64,000 nucleotides of DNA from Leptospira kanakyensis (GTDB lineage Bacteria > Spirochaetota > Leptospiria > Leptospirales > Leptospiraceae), in contig NZ_RQFG01000005.1 of the NCBI RefSeq assembly GCF_004769235.1, forward strand, positions 868,001 to 932,000, read 5' to 3'. The position numbers and the translations under genes are program-made. Below the pieces are notes generated by a model. It saw nothing but the letters and a program-made list of their open reading frames with translations, had not been told where the DNA came from and did not search any database. Shown here piece by piece: positions 46,218 through 55,966 of the stretch. The number at the start of each line of letters is the position of its first letter. Position 1 is the first letter of the stretch.

Positions 46218-47129
46218 TTAAATCAGATCAACTAACTTTGCTTTGGTTAGTTCTTCTGGTTTGAATGGTTTTTCTTTTCGAAGAAATTCAATCATTTCCT
46301 CTCGGCGTACATACCCTGCGCCGAGGATTGCTTTTTGGATCACAAAATCTTTCCAAGTTTTGAGTGAATGACCAAATTTTTCACGGTCGAGTAATCTCGT
46401 AATCGATTCCTCATTTTCCCCCCAAACAAATGGATTAGCACCGACATGGAGAAGGTCAGCCATACATTCGACTGCATCGGCGGAAGCCGATAAAAACAAA
46501 GCCGTATTTCCGAAATTATCTTTTGTTTCTAATAAAACATTTCCTTCTTCCAAAAGAAACGAACATAACTCATGTAAGTTTCTCTCAGCAACCAAATGGA
46601 GGGCAGTTTTCCCTTCACGATCAATTTGTTGGACGATATCTGGAAACTTTGACAGAAGTTTGGTGATGATTTCCATTCGGTCTTCGATGATTGCTTCTAA
46701 AAATACAGACCGCCCCTCTTCATTTCGTAAAGAAACAATCTCTTCCGTTAATGAATTAAATAAAACCTCCCATAGAGATTCAGCGGACTCAAGAACTGCC
46801 AAATGAAAGATGGTGTTCCCATTTTTATCTCTTGTGAGAAGATATTTTGAATTTTTCCAAACAGAAACCGTATCCACTAAGATTTGAAGGAAAGAATCTT
46901 TGTTTTGATTCACTACATCAAAGATCACATTGCCTGGAGTGGTATAAGGAGATAAGGGATCAGCTCCTTTAAGGATGGCATGACGAAAGAGCTCCGCACT
47001 CTCCATCTTTAACATCCAGGAGAGAGCATTCGTTCCATAAAAATCTAATTCATTTGGATCAGCACCAGCGCTGATCTCGGCGTCCCAGTCTTCGATACTG
47101 CCAGATTTGGCTATGTCTATCAAACTCAT
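46218..47129 (-). CDS. Ankyrin-repeat protein
   Basis: 303 residues of about seven ankyrin-like repeats of 32-34 residues, for example [51 protein letters not shown] and [15 protein letters not shown]. There is no signal peptide, so it is probably cytoplasmic and binds a partner protein. The start overlaps the GMC oxidoreductase stop by 4 bp (ATGA), so it is made from the same mRNA and may be an accessory or inhibitor of that enzyme. That function is inference. Confidence 0.88.
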   Translation of the reverse strand: MSLIDIAKSGSIEDWDAEISAGADPNELDFYGTNALSWMLKMESAELFRHAILKGADPLSPYTTPGNVIFDVVNQNKDSFLQILVDTVSVWKNSKYLLTRDKNGNTIFHLAVLESAESLWEVLFNSLTEEIVSLRNEEGRSVFLEAIIEDRMEIITKLLSKFPDIVQQIDREGKTALHLVAERNLHELCSFLLEEGNVLLETKDNFGNTALFLSASADAVECMADLLHVGANPFVWGENEESITRLLDREKFGHSLKTWKDFVIQKAILGAGYVRREEMIEFLRKEKPFKPEELTKAKLVDLI

Positions 47130-48883
47130 TTAGGTAATGATAAACGTTTCCTCACAGAAGTCGATTTTTTAACGGAAGGTTTCTTCGGAATCGAACCAAG
47201 GATTTTATCAAAACCTTTTTTGGTTTCGAAAGATAAAAATTGGATCGCTTTATTACCCTTGGTAGGAACAAAACTCATGGCTCGTTCCGAGAGAGCTGTG
47301 ATGGTCAAACTTGGATTTACACCTAAGTTCACCGTAAGCATGGACGCATCGCAAACACGTAGGTTCTCGTATCCAAACACTTTGTTTTCCATGTCGATCA
47401 CACCACGTTCTGCTGAGTCAGCGACAATACAACCACCCATGATATGACCTGTCAAAGGGGCACTGAGAAGAGTGTCATTGAAAGAACTGCGAGGAATCCC
47501 ACCCACTATCTCTGCGAGTTTCCTTGTAAAGGCATTGGCAATCGGAATATAAGTTGGTGTGGGTTCACCAGTGGAAAGAGCCGATGTGATGGTTCTTTGG
47601 AAAGGCCAAATGATTCGTCTTTTACGGACAAGTCGTACGCTATTATCAACAGTTTGCATCACAAGTAAAATGATAGAGTTTTTTGCAAACCCGACAGGAT
47701 TATGTGCTTTTAAAAAATAGATGGGATGGCGAAGCATAGTCCAAAAAAATTTGAGTGGTCTTGGAAACTTCCCACCTCCATCAGTCATCACACTGGCAAG
47801 GAGAGCAAAAAAATCCGATCCTTTGGAATACCGAACAGGTTCGATATGAGTATTTTCATCGGGATGGACAGATGATGTAATCGCAATCCCACGTGAATAA
47901 TCAACACCCTTACTCGCTGGAACTGTTACTGGTAATACGGTTTCGCTATTGGTTCGAACTGTATCACCTAACTTTTCTGACAAACGGATCAATTTGTTTT
48001 CAAATTGCATTTTGAGTAGAAGTCCAACAGTACCCATCACACCAGCAGAAAGAACTACTTGTTTGGAACGAAATTTCCTTTTCGGATAACCAAACCAACC
48101 GGTTGTACTGTTTGATTCTAATTCATATCCAAACTCACCGCTAGCTTCTGGATCAGGAATTCCTTTTTCATTCAGTGGAACAAGAGAAGTGACTTTGGTT
48201 TCAGGAAGAATTTCTGCTCCGAGTTTCTCGGCTAAATATAAATAGTTTTTATCGAGAGTGTTTTTTGCGTTATGACGACAACCGACCATACAACCACCAC
48301 AAAAATTACAAGGGTCTCGATCGGGACCATCGCCTCCAAAAAAAGGATCCTTTGGATCTTTTTTGTTACCAAAATAAATTCCCACAGGAGTTCTTCGGAA
48401 GGTATCTTCTTTACCAAAAGTTTTGGCAGTTTCTAATAAAATTTGGTCTGGTTCCCAAAGTTGTGGGTTCTCTGTTACACCAAGCATGTGTTTTGCAACA
48501 TCATAATATGGTAATAATGCTTTTTCTCCACCCATTTTGGAATATAAAGGAGAGTTTAAAACTTTAGCTGATGGAACATATAACGTACAAGCATAAACTA
48601 ATGAACCTCCACCCACACCTGCCCCACTCACGAGTAAAAAATCATTCAGTAAATTGATCCTTTGAATTCCATAAAAACCTAACTTTGGCATCCATAAGTA
48701 TTTACGAAGGCTCCAATTTGTTTTTGGAAAGTCTGTTGATTTCCATCTTTTTCCCGATTCAATCACTAAAACCTTATAACCTTTTTGTGATAACCGATAA
48801 GCAGAAACAGATCCTCCAAAACCAGACCCTACGATAATAAAGTCATAATCATAATTTTGTTCTTTTGGAATGGATTGACTCAT
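47126..48883 (-). CDS. GMC-family FAD oxidoreductase (cholesterol-oxidase-like)
   Basis: 585 residues from the ATG at 48883, with AAGGA about 10 bases upstream; a TTG 48 bp further up is less likely. The N-terminal FAD Rossmann motif is [18 protein letters not shown]. Also seen are a GAGVGGGSL motif and a Cys-rich insert [17 protein letters not shown] (about 200). The C-terminal GMC region reads [15 protein letters not shown] and [17 protein letters not shown]. It oxidises an alcohol or sterol-like substrate using FAD; substrate unknown. The Cys insert is also found in actinobacterial relatives and could bind a metal or cluster. It is coupled to the downstream ankyrin gene and divergent from DUF2804. 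Confidence 0.9.
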   Translation of the reverse strand: MSQSIPKEQNYDYDFIIVGSGFGGSVSAYRLSQKGYKVLVIESGKRWKSTDFPKTNWSLRKYLWMPKLGFYGIQRINLLNDFLLVSGAGVGGGSLVYACTLYVPSAKVLNSPLYSKMGGEKALLPYYDVAKHMLGVTENPQLWEPDQILLETAKTFGKEDTFRRTPVGIYFGNKKDPKDPFFGGDGPDRDPCNFCGGCMVGCRHNAKNTLDKNYLYLAEKLGAEILPETKVTSLVPLNEKGIPDPEASGEFGYELESNSTTGWFGYPKRKFRSKQVVLSAGVMGTVGLLLKMQFENKLIRLSEKLGDTVRTNSETVLPVTVPASKGVDYSRGIAITSSVHPDENTHIEPVRYSKGSDFFALLASVMTDGGGKFPRPLKFFWTMLRHPIYFLKAHNPVGFAKNSIILLVMQTVDNSVRLVRKRRIIWPFQRTITSALSTGEPTPTYIPIANAFTRKLAEIVGGIPRSSFNDTLLSAPLTGHIMGGCIVADSAERGVIDMENKVFGYENLRVCDASMLTVNLGVNPSLTITALSERAMSFVPTKGNKAIQFLSFETKKGFDKILGSIPKKPSVKKSTSVRKRLSLPK

Positions 48884-49015
48884 GGTTCGTTTTTCCTTGT
48901 TTGTGGTGCGTGAGCGAAACCGAGTCTGCAATGGAATTCGATTCCTGTCAATTCGCTCTTAGTGATTCTAATAAAAACTTCTCGTCGAAAGTTATCAATC
49001 TTTTTGAATCGGTTC

Positions 49016-50047
49016 ATGCCTGAGATTAAAAAACAAATTCCCCTATTAAAAAACGATGGAACCCTTACGGAAGAAGGTTGGGCTCGTTCCCCTTTTTGGA
49101 CTTATAACCGTGAAAATATCGCCGCATCAGCATTAAAAATCAAGGAATGGGATTATTATTCTATTTTATCACCTACAAAAGAATTTGGAATCACTATAAC
49201 GGCATCTGATTTGGGTTATGCGGGTCTCTTTGCAATTTGTTTTTTAGATTTCAAACAAGGAACATTTAAACAAATCGATACACTTTCGGTTCTACCTCTT
49301 GGCAAAACAGGATTTCCACGTGTTAGTAGTGGTGGGGTGGTTCAGTTTGAAGATAAAAAACTGAAACTACGATTTGAAGTCATAAATGGAAAACGAATTT
49401 TAGAATTTGAATCCAAATCTTTCGACGCACCAGATGGGGGAAAAGGAATCCAAGGAAAAATCGAACTTACCGAACCTAAAATGGATTCGATGAATATTGC
49501 TACCTCTTGGAAAGAAAACAGAAAAGCATTCTATTATAATACTAAAATCAATTGTATGCCCGCTTCCGGAAAAGTATTCGTAGGAAATACAACGTATCAA
49601 TTCGATTCCAAAAAAGATTTTGGCGCACTCGATTGGGGACGTGGAGTTTGGACATATAAAAACAGATGGTATTGGAGTTCCGTCTCTGCTTGGGTGGATG
49701 GAAAACCATTTGGTCTCAACTTAGGATATGGATTTACAGATAGAAGTCCTGCTTCTGAAAACATCATTCTTTACGATGGCAAAATTCATAAACTAGAGGA
49801 AGTGGATTTTATCATTGATACCAAAAACTATATGGCGCCATGGAAATTCACTTCCAATAACAATCGTTTGGATTTGGATTTTACACCCATCGTAGATAGA
49901 AATTCTTATATGAATTTTTTAATCATTAAAACGGTACAACACCAAGTGTTTGGAATGTTTAATGGAACTATGGTTTTGGACAATGGGAAAAAGTTGAAAC
50001 TCCAAAACATCCTCGGGTTTGCCGAAGATGTTCTGAATCATTACTAA
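49016..50047 (+). CDS. DUF2804 family protein
   Basis: 343 residues. The frame is open from GTG 48962, but the ATG at 49016 gives the family start MPEIKKQIPLL. It contains the DUF2804 segments GWARSPFWTYNRE, FGALDWGRGVWTYKNRWYWSS and FGLNLGYGFTDRSPASEN. The fold is predicted beta-rich, lipocalin-like, similar in concept to the CrtC/AttH family at the left of this window. The biochemical role of DUF2804 is unknown to me. It is divergent from the GMC gene (about 130 bp between the starts) and convergent with the RND gene (10 bp). A role in lipid metabolism with the GMC enzyme is only inference. Confidence 0.82.
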   Translation: MPEIKKQIPLLKNDGTLTEEGWARSPFWTYNRENIAASALKIKEWDYYSILSPTKEFGITITASDLGYAGLFAICFLDFKQGTFKQIDTLSVLPLGKTGFPRVSSGGVVQFEDKKLKLRFEVINGKRILEFESKSFDAPDGGKGIQGKIELTEPKMDSMNIATSWKENRKAFYYNTKINCMPASGKVFVGNTTYQFDSKKDFGALDWGRGVWTYKNRWYWSSVSAWVDGKPFGLNLGYGFTDRSPASENIILYDGKIHKLEEVDFIIDTKNYMAPWKFTSNNNRLDLDFTPIVDRNSYMNFLIIKTVQHQVFGMFNGTMVLDNGKKLKLQNILGFAEDVLNHY

Positions 50048-50057
50048 AGCATATAAC

Positions 50058-53000
50058 TTATGTTCGTTTCTTTAGTTTGTAATAAGCTGAAAAACTAGCA
50101 GGAATAAAAATAAGTGATCCAAAGGTTCCGAATCCAAGTCCCCAGGCTAAGGAGAGTGTCATCGGAATGAGGAGCGGATCCGAACCACCGATCGCATAAG
50201 CAGTCGGAATCATTCCAGCCATAGTGGTGAGAGTTGTCACAAGAATGGGGCGAAATCTTTCACCAGAAGCCGTTATGAGAGAATCATACAACCCTTCTCC
50301 TTTGGCTTGGAATTCTTGGATGGTATCTACAAGTACGATGGAGGCGTTCACAATTACTCCTGCAAGACCAATGATACCAATCATTGCAAGAAAACTTAAA
50401 GCCTTTCCTGAAATCAAAAACCCAAATACCACTCCCACAAATCCTAAGGGAATTGATAACAAAATCAACACTGGTTTTTTGATGCTATTGAAGATGATCG
50501 CGAGGATGGCAAAAATTCCAAAGAATGCCAAAACACCAGCTGTCAGAAGTGAGACCATTGACTTGGCAGTTTCTTCTTGTTCCCCTCGGAACTTAATTTT
50601 ATAACCTGGATACTTTTTACCAATATTTCCAAACTCATCCACTATTTTACCATTCACAATGGTGGAACTTGTTTTGGCTTCATCCACATCAGCAAGTACA
50701 GTGATGGCTTTTTCATAATCATTATGATACAAAGCTTCAATCCCCTGAACCGTTGTTTTTGTGGTAACTGCGGTAATTGGTGTTAGGAGGCCAAATTTAT
50801 TAGAGATTTGGATTGAATCCAAATCTTCCAATCCATCGCGGAACTGGTCATCGTTTTGGATGACAATTTTGACTTCATCCTTACCCTTACGTAGGTTAGA
50901 TGCCTCTAAACCTTCCATGGCGGTTCGCACATAATAAGCTGTGACTTCTGTATCAATTCCTGTGATGGCAGAAGCAGTGTCTTTCATACGAATTTGAATT
51001 TCTTCTCTACCAGGTTTGTAATCATCGTTGATATTGATGACACCTTCTTGTTTTCTTAAAAAATCCTGCATCTCAGTTGAGATCTGTTTTAGAGTTTTAT
51101 AATCGCGACCTTCAATCGCAACGGTCACAGCGGCTCCAATGGGAGGGCCGTTCACTACTAAATCAACCATCACCGAAACCGCACCTGGAAGTTTTTTCAA
51201 ATCAGGTTCAAGTTCTCCAAAAATTTCTTGGGCAGTTCGTTTTCGTTCTGTTTCCGGAACAAGAATGATCTGCGCCATACCTAACTGCTCACCAATCCGA
51301 GTTAATGGATCGGTTGGATCTGTTTGTTGGATTCCAATTTTCAAAATAATACTTTGAACTTCATTTTTAGGAATTTTATTCAAAATGGGTTGGAAGTATT
51401 GCAATTGTTTGGTGGTCTCTTGTGCAGAAAAGTCAGGAGGGAATTCTGCTCGAACCATCACATAATCAATCCCTTCTTTAGGAAACAAATTGAAGTTCAT
51501 GAGTCCGACAAGCCCACAAGAAGATAAAAATACAATGAGGATACAACCAAGTGTTAGGAAAGGTCGATTGACAACGCGAGTAATGAAACGAGTGAATCCA
51601 GCTTTTAGAGATTCAAATCCATTTTCTAAAACAGAACGAAACCTTTCGCGATGTTTCGAACGTTTTTTGACCTCATGTGATGTGAACTGTGCATACCGAA
51701 CGGGAAGTAATAAAAAGGATTCAAACAAAGATAAAGTCAAAGCCACAATCACCATAAATGGAATTTGCCAAATGAATTTACCCATAATTCCAGACATAAA
51801 CGCCATCGGCAAAAAGGCTGCTACTGTTGTGAGATAAGATCCAATGATAGGAACAAATAACTCGCTAGCACCAAGTACTGCCGCTTCCCTTGAATCCATT
51901 TTTTTAGATCTGAACTTGTAGATATTTTCCGATATGATGATACTATTATCAACTAACATCCCCAGGGAAATGATAATCCCGAGCATTGATACTAAGTTGA
52001 AGGATACATCAAAGATAGGAAATGCAATCGTAGTTGCAAATAATGTCAATGGCAAAGATAAACTTGTGAGAAGTGAATCTTTAAGACTAAAAAATAGAAT
52101 TAGTACTAAAACAACTAAAAACAATCCTTGAAGGGAATTGGTGATCACCACATCCAATCGTTTGATGGCACGTGCCCCTTCATTATTTAATTCCGTAAAT
52201 TGAATGTTAGCGGGAATTTGTTTCTTTAATTCATCAATACGGTCTTGGACCGCTTCTACAGTTCGTATGATGTCGGCACTGTCTTTTTTGATGATTTGTA
52301 AGACGTATGCAGGTTCGCCATTCACAACGGCAATCACACGAGGCCTTTCGTATGTATCTTTTACATTGGCAACTTGTGATAAAAGAATGGTATTTCCCGT
52401 TTCATTCGAACGAATGGGAATGTTTTTAATATCATTGATTTCGTTAATTTCACCAGTCACCCGAATGTCTTGAGTGATGGGTCGTAAAAATGATCCAGCA
52501 GGAACGCTTATATTTCTTTTTGAAATTGCGTTGATGATATCAGAAAAACCGAGTGTGTATCGTTTCTTTAAATCAGGATCAACACGAATGCGCCATTCTT
52601 CTTTTCGTTTTCCAAAAGCATCCACACGAGAAACACCAGAAACTTTGCGCATTTCATCTTCGATGAATCGACCCATTTCTTGTAGTTCCATTTCATTCAT
52701 GGCACCATGGATCGCAATCTCTAACACTGGAAAGTTGGAACTCTTTTGTTCTGTGACAATAGGTCGGTCTTTCACTTGTGTTGGTAAATTAGTCACACGA
52801 TCCACAGCACGTCTGATATCGTTCACAACACCATCAGGGTTATTGTGTTCTAAATCAATTTTGATGCTGATATCAGATTCGGAGTTACGAGAGATGGATC
52901 GAACTGAGTCCAATCCTTCTACTTCCCGTAATTTCTCTTCAATGGGAATGGTAACTTTTTTCTCTACGTCCACGGGACTTGCACCAGGATATACAGTGAG

Positions 53001-53144
53001 AACTCGTACTTGGCGAAAGTTCACCCGAGGGAATGCTTCTCGTTTCATGGAAAGGACAGAGATCATTCCCGCAAGGAACAAAAAGATAAAAACCAAATTG
53101 GCAACTAATGGTTTGTAGACGAAGAAATGGATAATTTTTTTCAT
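50058..53144 (-). CDS. RND-family efflux pump (HAE1-like)
   Basis: 1028 residues: the typical two halves, each with a large periplasmic region and six membrane helices. The start FFVYKPLVANLVFIFLFL and the pattern PRVNFRQVRVLTVYPGASP match HAE1 pumps. In helix 4 the proton-relay site reads LGMLVDNSIIISENIY, so only one of the usual two adjacent Asp residues is present. The C-terminal half has GIIGLAGVIVNASIVLVD. No membrane fusion protein or outer-membrane channel gene is next to it, so partners must be encoded elsewhere or are not used. It could export a lipid, drug or metabolite. Confidence 0.9.
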   Translation of the reverse strand: MKKIIHFFVYKPLVANLVFIFLFLAGMISVLSMKREAFPRVNFRQVRVLTVYPGASPVDVEKKVTIPIEEKLREVEGLDSVRSISRNSESDISIKIDLEHNNPDGVVNDIRRAVDRVTNLPTQVKDRPIVTEQKSSNFPVLEIAIHGAMNEMELQEMGRFIEDEMRKVSGVSRVDAFGKRKEEWRIRVDPDLKKRYTLGFSDIINAISKRNISVPAGSFLRPITQDIRVTGEINEINDIKNIPIRSNETGNTILLSQVANVKDTYERPRVIAVVNGEPAYVLQIIKKDSADIIRTVEAVQDRIDELKKQIPANIQFTELNNEGARAIKRLDVVITNSLQGLFLVVLVLILFFSLKDSLLTSLSLPLTLFATTIAFPIFDVSFNLVSMLGIIISLGMLVDNSIIISENIYKFRSKKMDSREAAVLGASELFVPIIGSYLTTVAAFLPMAFMSGIMGKFIWQIPFMVIVALTLSLFESFLLLPVRYAQFTSHEVKKRSKHRERFRSVLENGFESLKAGFTRFITRVVNRPFLTLGCILIVFLSSCGLVGLMNFNLFPKEGIDYVMVRAEFPPDFSAQETTKQLQYFQPILNKIPKNEVQSIILKIGIQQTDPTDPLTRIGEQLGMAQIILVPETERKRTAQEIFGELEPDLKKLPGAVSVMVDLVVNGPPIGAAVTVAIEGRDYKTLKQISTEMQDFLRKQEGVININDDYKPGREEIQIRMKDTASAITGIDTEVTAYYVRTAMEGLEASNLRKGKDEVKIVIQNDDQFRDGLEDLDSIQISNKFGLLTPITAVTTKTTVQGIEALYHNDYEKAITVLADVDEAKTSSTIVNGKIVDEFGNIGKKYPGYKIKFRGEQEETAKSMVSLLTAGVLAFFGIFAILAIIFNSIKKPVLILLSIPLGFVGVVFGFLISGKALSFLAMIGIIGLAGVIVNASIVLVDTIQEFQAKGEGLYDSLITASGERFRPILVTTLTTMAGMIPTAYAIGGSDPLLIPMTLSLAWGLGFGTFGSLIFIPASFSAYYKLKKRT

Positions 53145-53207
53145 AAATAGAATTCGGTTAGAATCAATCTAAAAATCTTGAATGTTCGGTCAAGGTGAAA
53201 CGTTAAT

Positions 53208-53882
53208 TTATTGACTTTGTTTTTCTGACTCTCGTTCTTTTAAAACAGTTTCAATCACTTCTACAAAAACAGATGGGTCTTGCGCCCCACTCACAGCATA
53301 CTTTCCGCCAATGATAAAATAAGGAACACCGCTGATTCCATTTTGGTGGTAATAGGATATCTCTTGTCGGATATGTTCTTTGAGTTCTGGATCTGCAAAA
53401 ATTGCATCAAACTTAGCACGGTCTTTGTACAATGGTTCTGCCACTTTCCAAATGGTTTCTTTGTCGGTAAGATCCTTTCCTTCCGTAAAATTGGCTGAAA
53501 AAAACAAATCCACAAGTTTTGCTTGTTCTTCTAAAGTAGAAAGTCCTGCTACAAGTGCGTGTAATATGAGAGTGTTCGTGGCTTTTGGGATGGCTTCAAA
53601 CTGGAAAGGTATTCCTACGGATTTTCCAATTTCAGTGAGACGTTGCCAAGCTCCATCGAGCCTATCCAAACTTCCAAATTTCTGCGTTAGGTGTTCTTTG
53701 TAATTGATTCCTTCTTCTGGAATTTCTGGTGAAAGTTGGAAAGGCCTCCATCGAACTTGTGGATCAATTTTAGTTCCTACAGTTTGGAGGGCCAACTCCA
53801 GTTTCTTTTTTCCTACATAACACCAAGGGCAAGCTACATCGGATACGATATCAATGGAAAAAGGTTCAGAGTTGGTTGACAT
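53208..53882 (-). CDS. DsbA-family (FrnE-like) oxidoreductase
   Basis: 224 residues. The thioredoxin fold has the motif ACPWCYVGKKKLE near residues 17-29, a C-x-x-C site as in FrnE/HCCA isomerase-like proteins. An all-helical insert follows, with later VPYFIIGGKYAVSGAQDP (the cis-Pro VP and the conserved GAQ/P segment). There is no signal peptide, so it is cytoplasmic, unlike classical DsbA. It may catalyse thiol-disulfide exchange or a glutathione-type isomerisation. It lies 63 bp before the RND gene on the same strand. Confidence 0.88.
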   Translation of the reverse strand: MSTNSEPFSIDIVSDVACPWCYVGKKKLELALQTVGTKIDPQVRWRPFQLSPEIPEEGINYKEHLTQKFGSLDRLDGAWQRLTEIGKSVGIPFQFEAIPKATNTLILHALVAGLSTLEEQAKLVDLFFSANFTEGKDLTDKETIWKVAEPLYKDRAKFDAIFADPELKEHIRQEISYYHQNGISGVPYFIIGGKYAVSGAQDPSVFVEVIETVLKERESEKQSQ

Positions 53883-53934
53883 TTTAAATTAGACTCCCAT
53901 CCAATTAAGGTTTAGAACCATAAATGGGAAAATA

Positions 53935-55119
53935 ATGAAGCTCACAAGAAAAAGATTCCTGATTAATAGTTTTGCCACCGGTGCCTTGGTTTCCCTTTCC
54001 ACATTACAAAAGAATTTATATGCCTATGGGGCGGAAACTTCTGCCCTACACAGAAAAGACCCACTCGGGTTTGCGGAGTCTTTGGGGTTCACCCAACCAC
54101 TAGACCAGATCCTTGTGACGGCCCTTCTTGCACCCAACTCCCATAATTCCCAACCTTGGAAAATCAAACGTGTTTCCGACTCCGAATTTTTACTTTTTGG
54201 TGATGGAGAAAAACAACTCCCGGAAATCGATTCCCTAAACCGGCAATTTTTCCACACACAAGGTTGTTTTTTAGAACTAGCTCACTTAACAGCCGATAAA
54301 CTTATGTTTGATACCAAAATCACATACTTTCCAAAAGGAAAACCAAGTTCCAAAACGTTTTCTACTTTGCCTGTTGCCAAATTTGAAATTTTCCCCAAAT
54401 CAAAATGTGTTCATGACTTTTTATTTTCTGGAGTACCTGACCGCCGAATGAACCGTTCCGTATATTCCGGGGAATTCATTACAAACGAAGAAATCAATGA
54501 CTTAAAAATGTTGATGGGGCCAACCAAACATAAACTACTTTTTGTGAATGATCCCAAACAATTAGAAACCATCTTACCCATACTGGATGCAGCTTTCGCT
54601 ATGGAAACCAATCGTATAGTATCCAATGAACTGAATCGTAAATGGTTTCGAGTTTCCAAAGAAGATATCTACCAAAAACGAGATGGACTTACACTGGAAG
54701 GGAATGGACTTTCCGGAATCAAACTCTGGTTTGCCAAAACATTCTTCGTAGATCTATCGAAAGAAGCCTGGCATTCGAAATCTTCCAAGGATGCGGGAAT
54801 CCAAATGTTTCAAAACCAAGTTTATTCTTCCAAGGCACTTGTTTTCTTTATCACAGAAGGTTCTGAAGAGGAACGTACATGGATCGAAGTGGGAAGAGAT
54901 TTTATGCGTGTTAGTTTGGCATGTGCCGTTCGAAAGATTGCCTTTCATACCATGAACCAATCTGTGGAAGATTATCCAGAAAGTAGAGAGTTCACCAAAC
55001 ATCTGAAAACAACACTTGGATTAAAACCAAAAGAACAAATCCAATTGATTGCAAGGATGGGAAGGAGTTCCTATGAATACAATTCCCCTAGACGTGAATT
55101 AGAAAGTTTTATGATTTAA
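53935..55119 (+). CDS. Acg-like nitroreductase-family protein with Tat-like signal
   Basis: 394 residues. The N-terminus MKLTRKRFLINSFATGALVS resembles a twin-arginine signal (R-K-R-F-L), so export in folded form with FMN is possible. The body has the nitroreductase hallmark APNSHNSQPWKIK (about 62-74) and the Acg-type PDRRMNRSVYSG in the middle, with the C-terminal RMGRSSYEYNSPRR. Acg proteins bind FMN; their function is unsettled. The start spacing GGGA-6-ATG fits. It ends in a 4-bp overlap with the convergent EAL gene. Confidence 0.82.
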   Translation: MKLTRKRFLINSFATGALVSLSTLQKNLYAYGAETSALHRKDPLGFAESLGFTQPLDQILVTALLAPNSHNSQPWKIKRVSDSEFLLFGDGEKQLPEIDSLNRQFFHTQGCFLELAHLTADKLMFDTKITYFPKGKPSSKTFSTLPVAKFEIFPKSKCVHDFLFSGVPDRRMNRSVYSGEFITNEEINDLKMLMGPTKHKLLFVNDPKQLETILPILDAAFAMETNRIVSNELNRKWFRVSKEDIYQKRDGLTLEGNGLSGIKLWFAKTFFVDLSKEAWHSKSSKDAGIQMFQNQVYSSKALVFFITEGSEEERTWIEVGRDFMRVSLACAVRKIAFHTMNQSVEDYPESREFTKHLKTTLGLKPKEQIQLIARMGRSSYEYNSPRRELESFMI

Positions 55120-55916
55120 AGGGTTGGATAAACCACTTCACCAGCGGATTCAAAGGCTGGTTTAGAAAACAAATACCCTTGGTAAAGAGAAATTCCCATA
55201 TCCACCAAAACTTTCAATTCCTCTATTGTTTCAACACCCTCAGCAATTACCTTTATTCCAATTTCATGACAGACACCCGCAATGGCTTTGGTTAGTTTTT
55301 GAGCCACCGAATTGGTATGAATGTTTCGGATGAGTTCCATATCTAATTTTATCAAATCAGGTTGGAATTTTGCTAGTAAATTGAGTCCCGAATAACCAGA
55401 TCCAAAATCATCAATTGCAGTTAAAAATCCATATTCTTTGTATTTTTTAAAAATATTAATGATGTGGTCATGGTCTTGTACTTCTTCACCTTCCGTTAAT
55501 TCAAAGACCAATCGATTCAATGGGAATTGGTATTCTTGACTGGCTTCTAAAGTAGTTCGAATACAAGTTTCTGGTTGGTAGACTGCATTTGGTAAAAAGT
55601 TAATATTCAAATATGAGGGAATACCAATTTGACTTGCCAATTGAATGGCTTTGATACGACAGGCTTGGTCAAACTGGTATCTGTTGGATGAATTAACCTT
55701 AGATAGAATTGAATACGCGGACTCCCCACTGGTTCCGCGAACCAGTGCTTCATGGGAATAAATGGTTTTTTGGTTCCAATCAATGATGGGTTGGAAAGCC
55801 ATCGTAAAAGAAAAATCTAGGCCCGCCCCATTACGACATTCTACACAACTATACAACTTGGGAATTTTACCTGAGGGTGCTTCGATGAGTTGGTCTTCGG
55901 GGAATTTAGGCTTCAT
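55116..55916 (-). CDS. EAL-domain c-di-GMP phosphodiesterase, stand-alone
   Basis: 266 residues. EAL motif positions are SHEALVRG (about 55), NINFLP, FELTEGEEV, IDDFGSGYSGLN, KLDMELIRNI and AEGVETIEEL. These keep the metal ligands, so it is probably an active phosphodiesterase that degrades c-di-GMP. Before the domain is a short N-terminal region with CVEC (about 24-27), which could bind a metal or be redox sensitive. There is no membrane segment and no GGDEF. It is convergent with the nitroreductase-like gene. Confidence 0.92.
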   Translation of the reverse strand: MKPKFPEDQLIEAPSGKIPKLYSCVECRNGAGLDFSFTMAFQPIIDWNQKTIYSHEALVRGTSGESAYSILSKVNSSNRYQFDQACRIKAIQLASQIGIPSYLNINFLPNAVYQPETCIRTTLEASQEYQFPLNRLVFELTEGEEVQDHDHIINIFKKYKEYGFLTAIDDFGSGYSGLNLLAKFQPDLIKLDMELIRNIHTNSVAQKLTKAIAGVCHEIGIKVIAEGVETIEELKVLVDMGISLYQGYLFSKPAFESAGEVVYPTL

Positions 55917-55966
55917 AAGCGTGATACTTTTTAGACGAAACTTACAAATAATTTGAAATTATACAA

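Noticed and set aside
48962..49015. GTG start 18 codons upstream for the DUF2804 protein
   Set aside because: No SD, and the family begins near the ATG at 49016.
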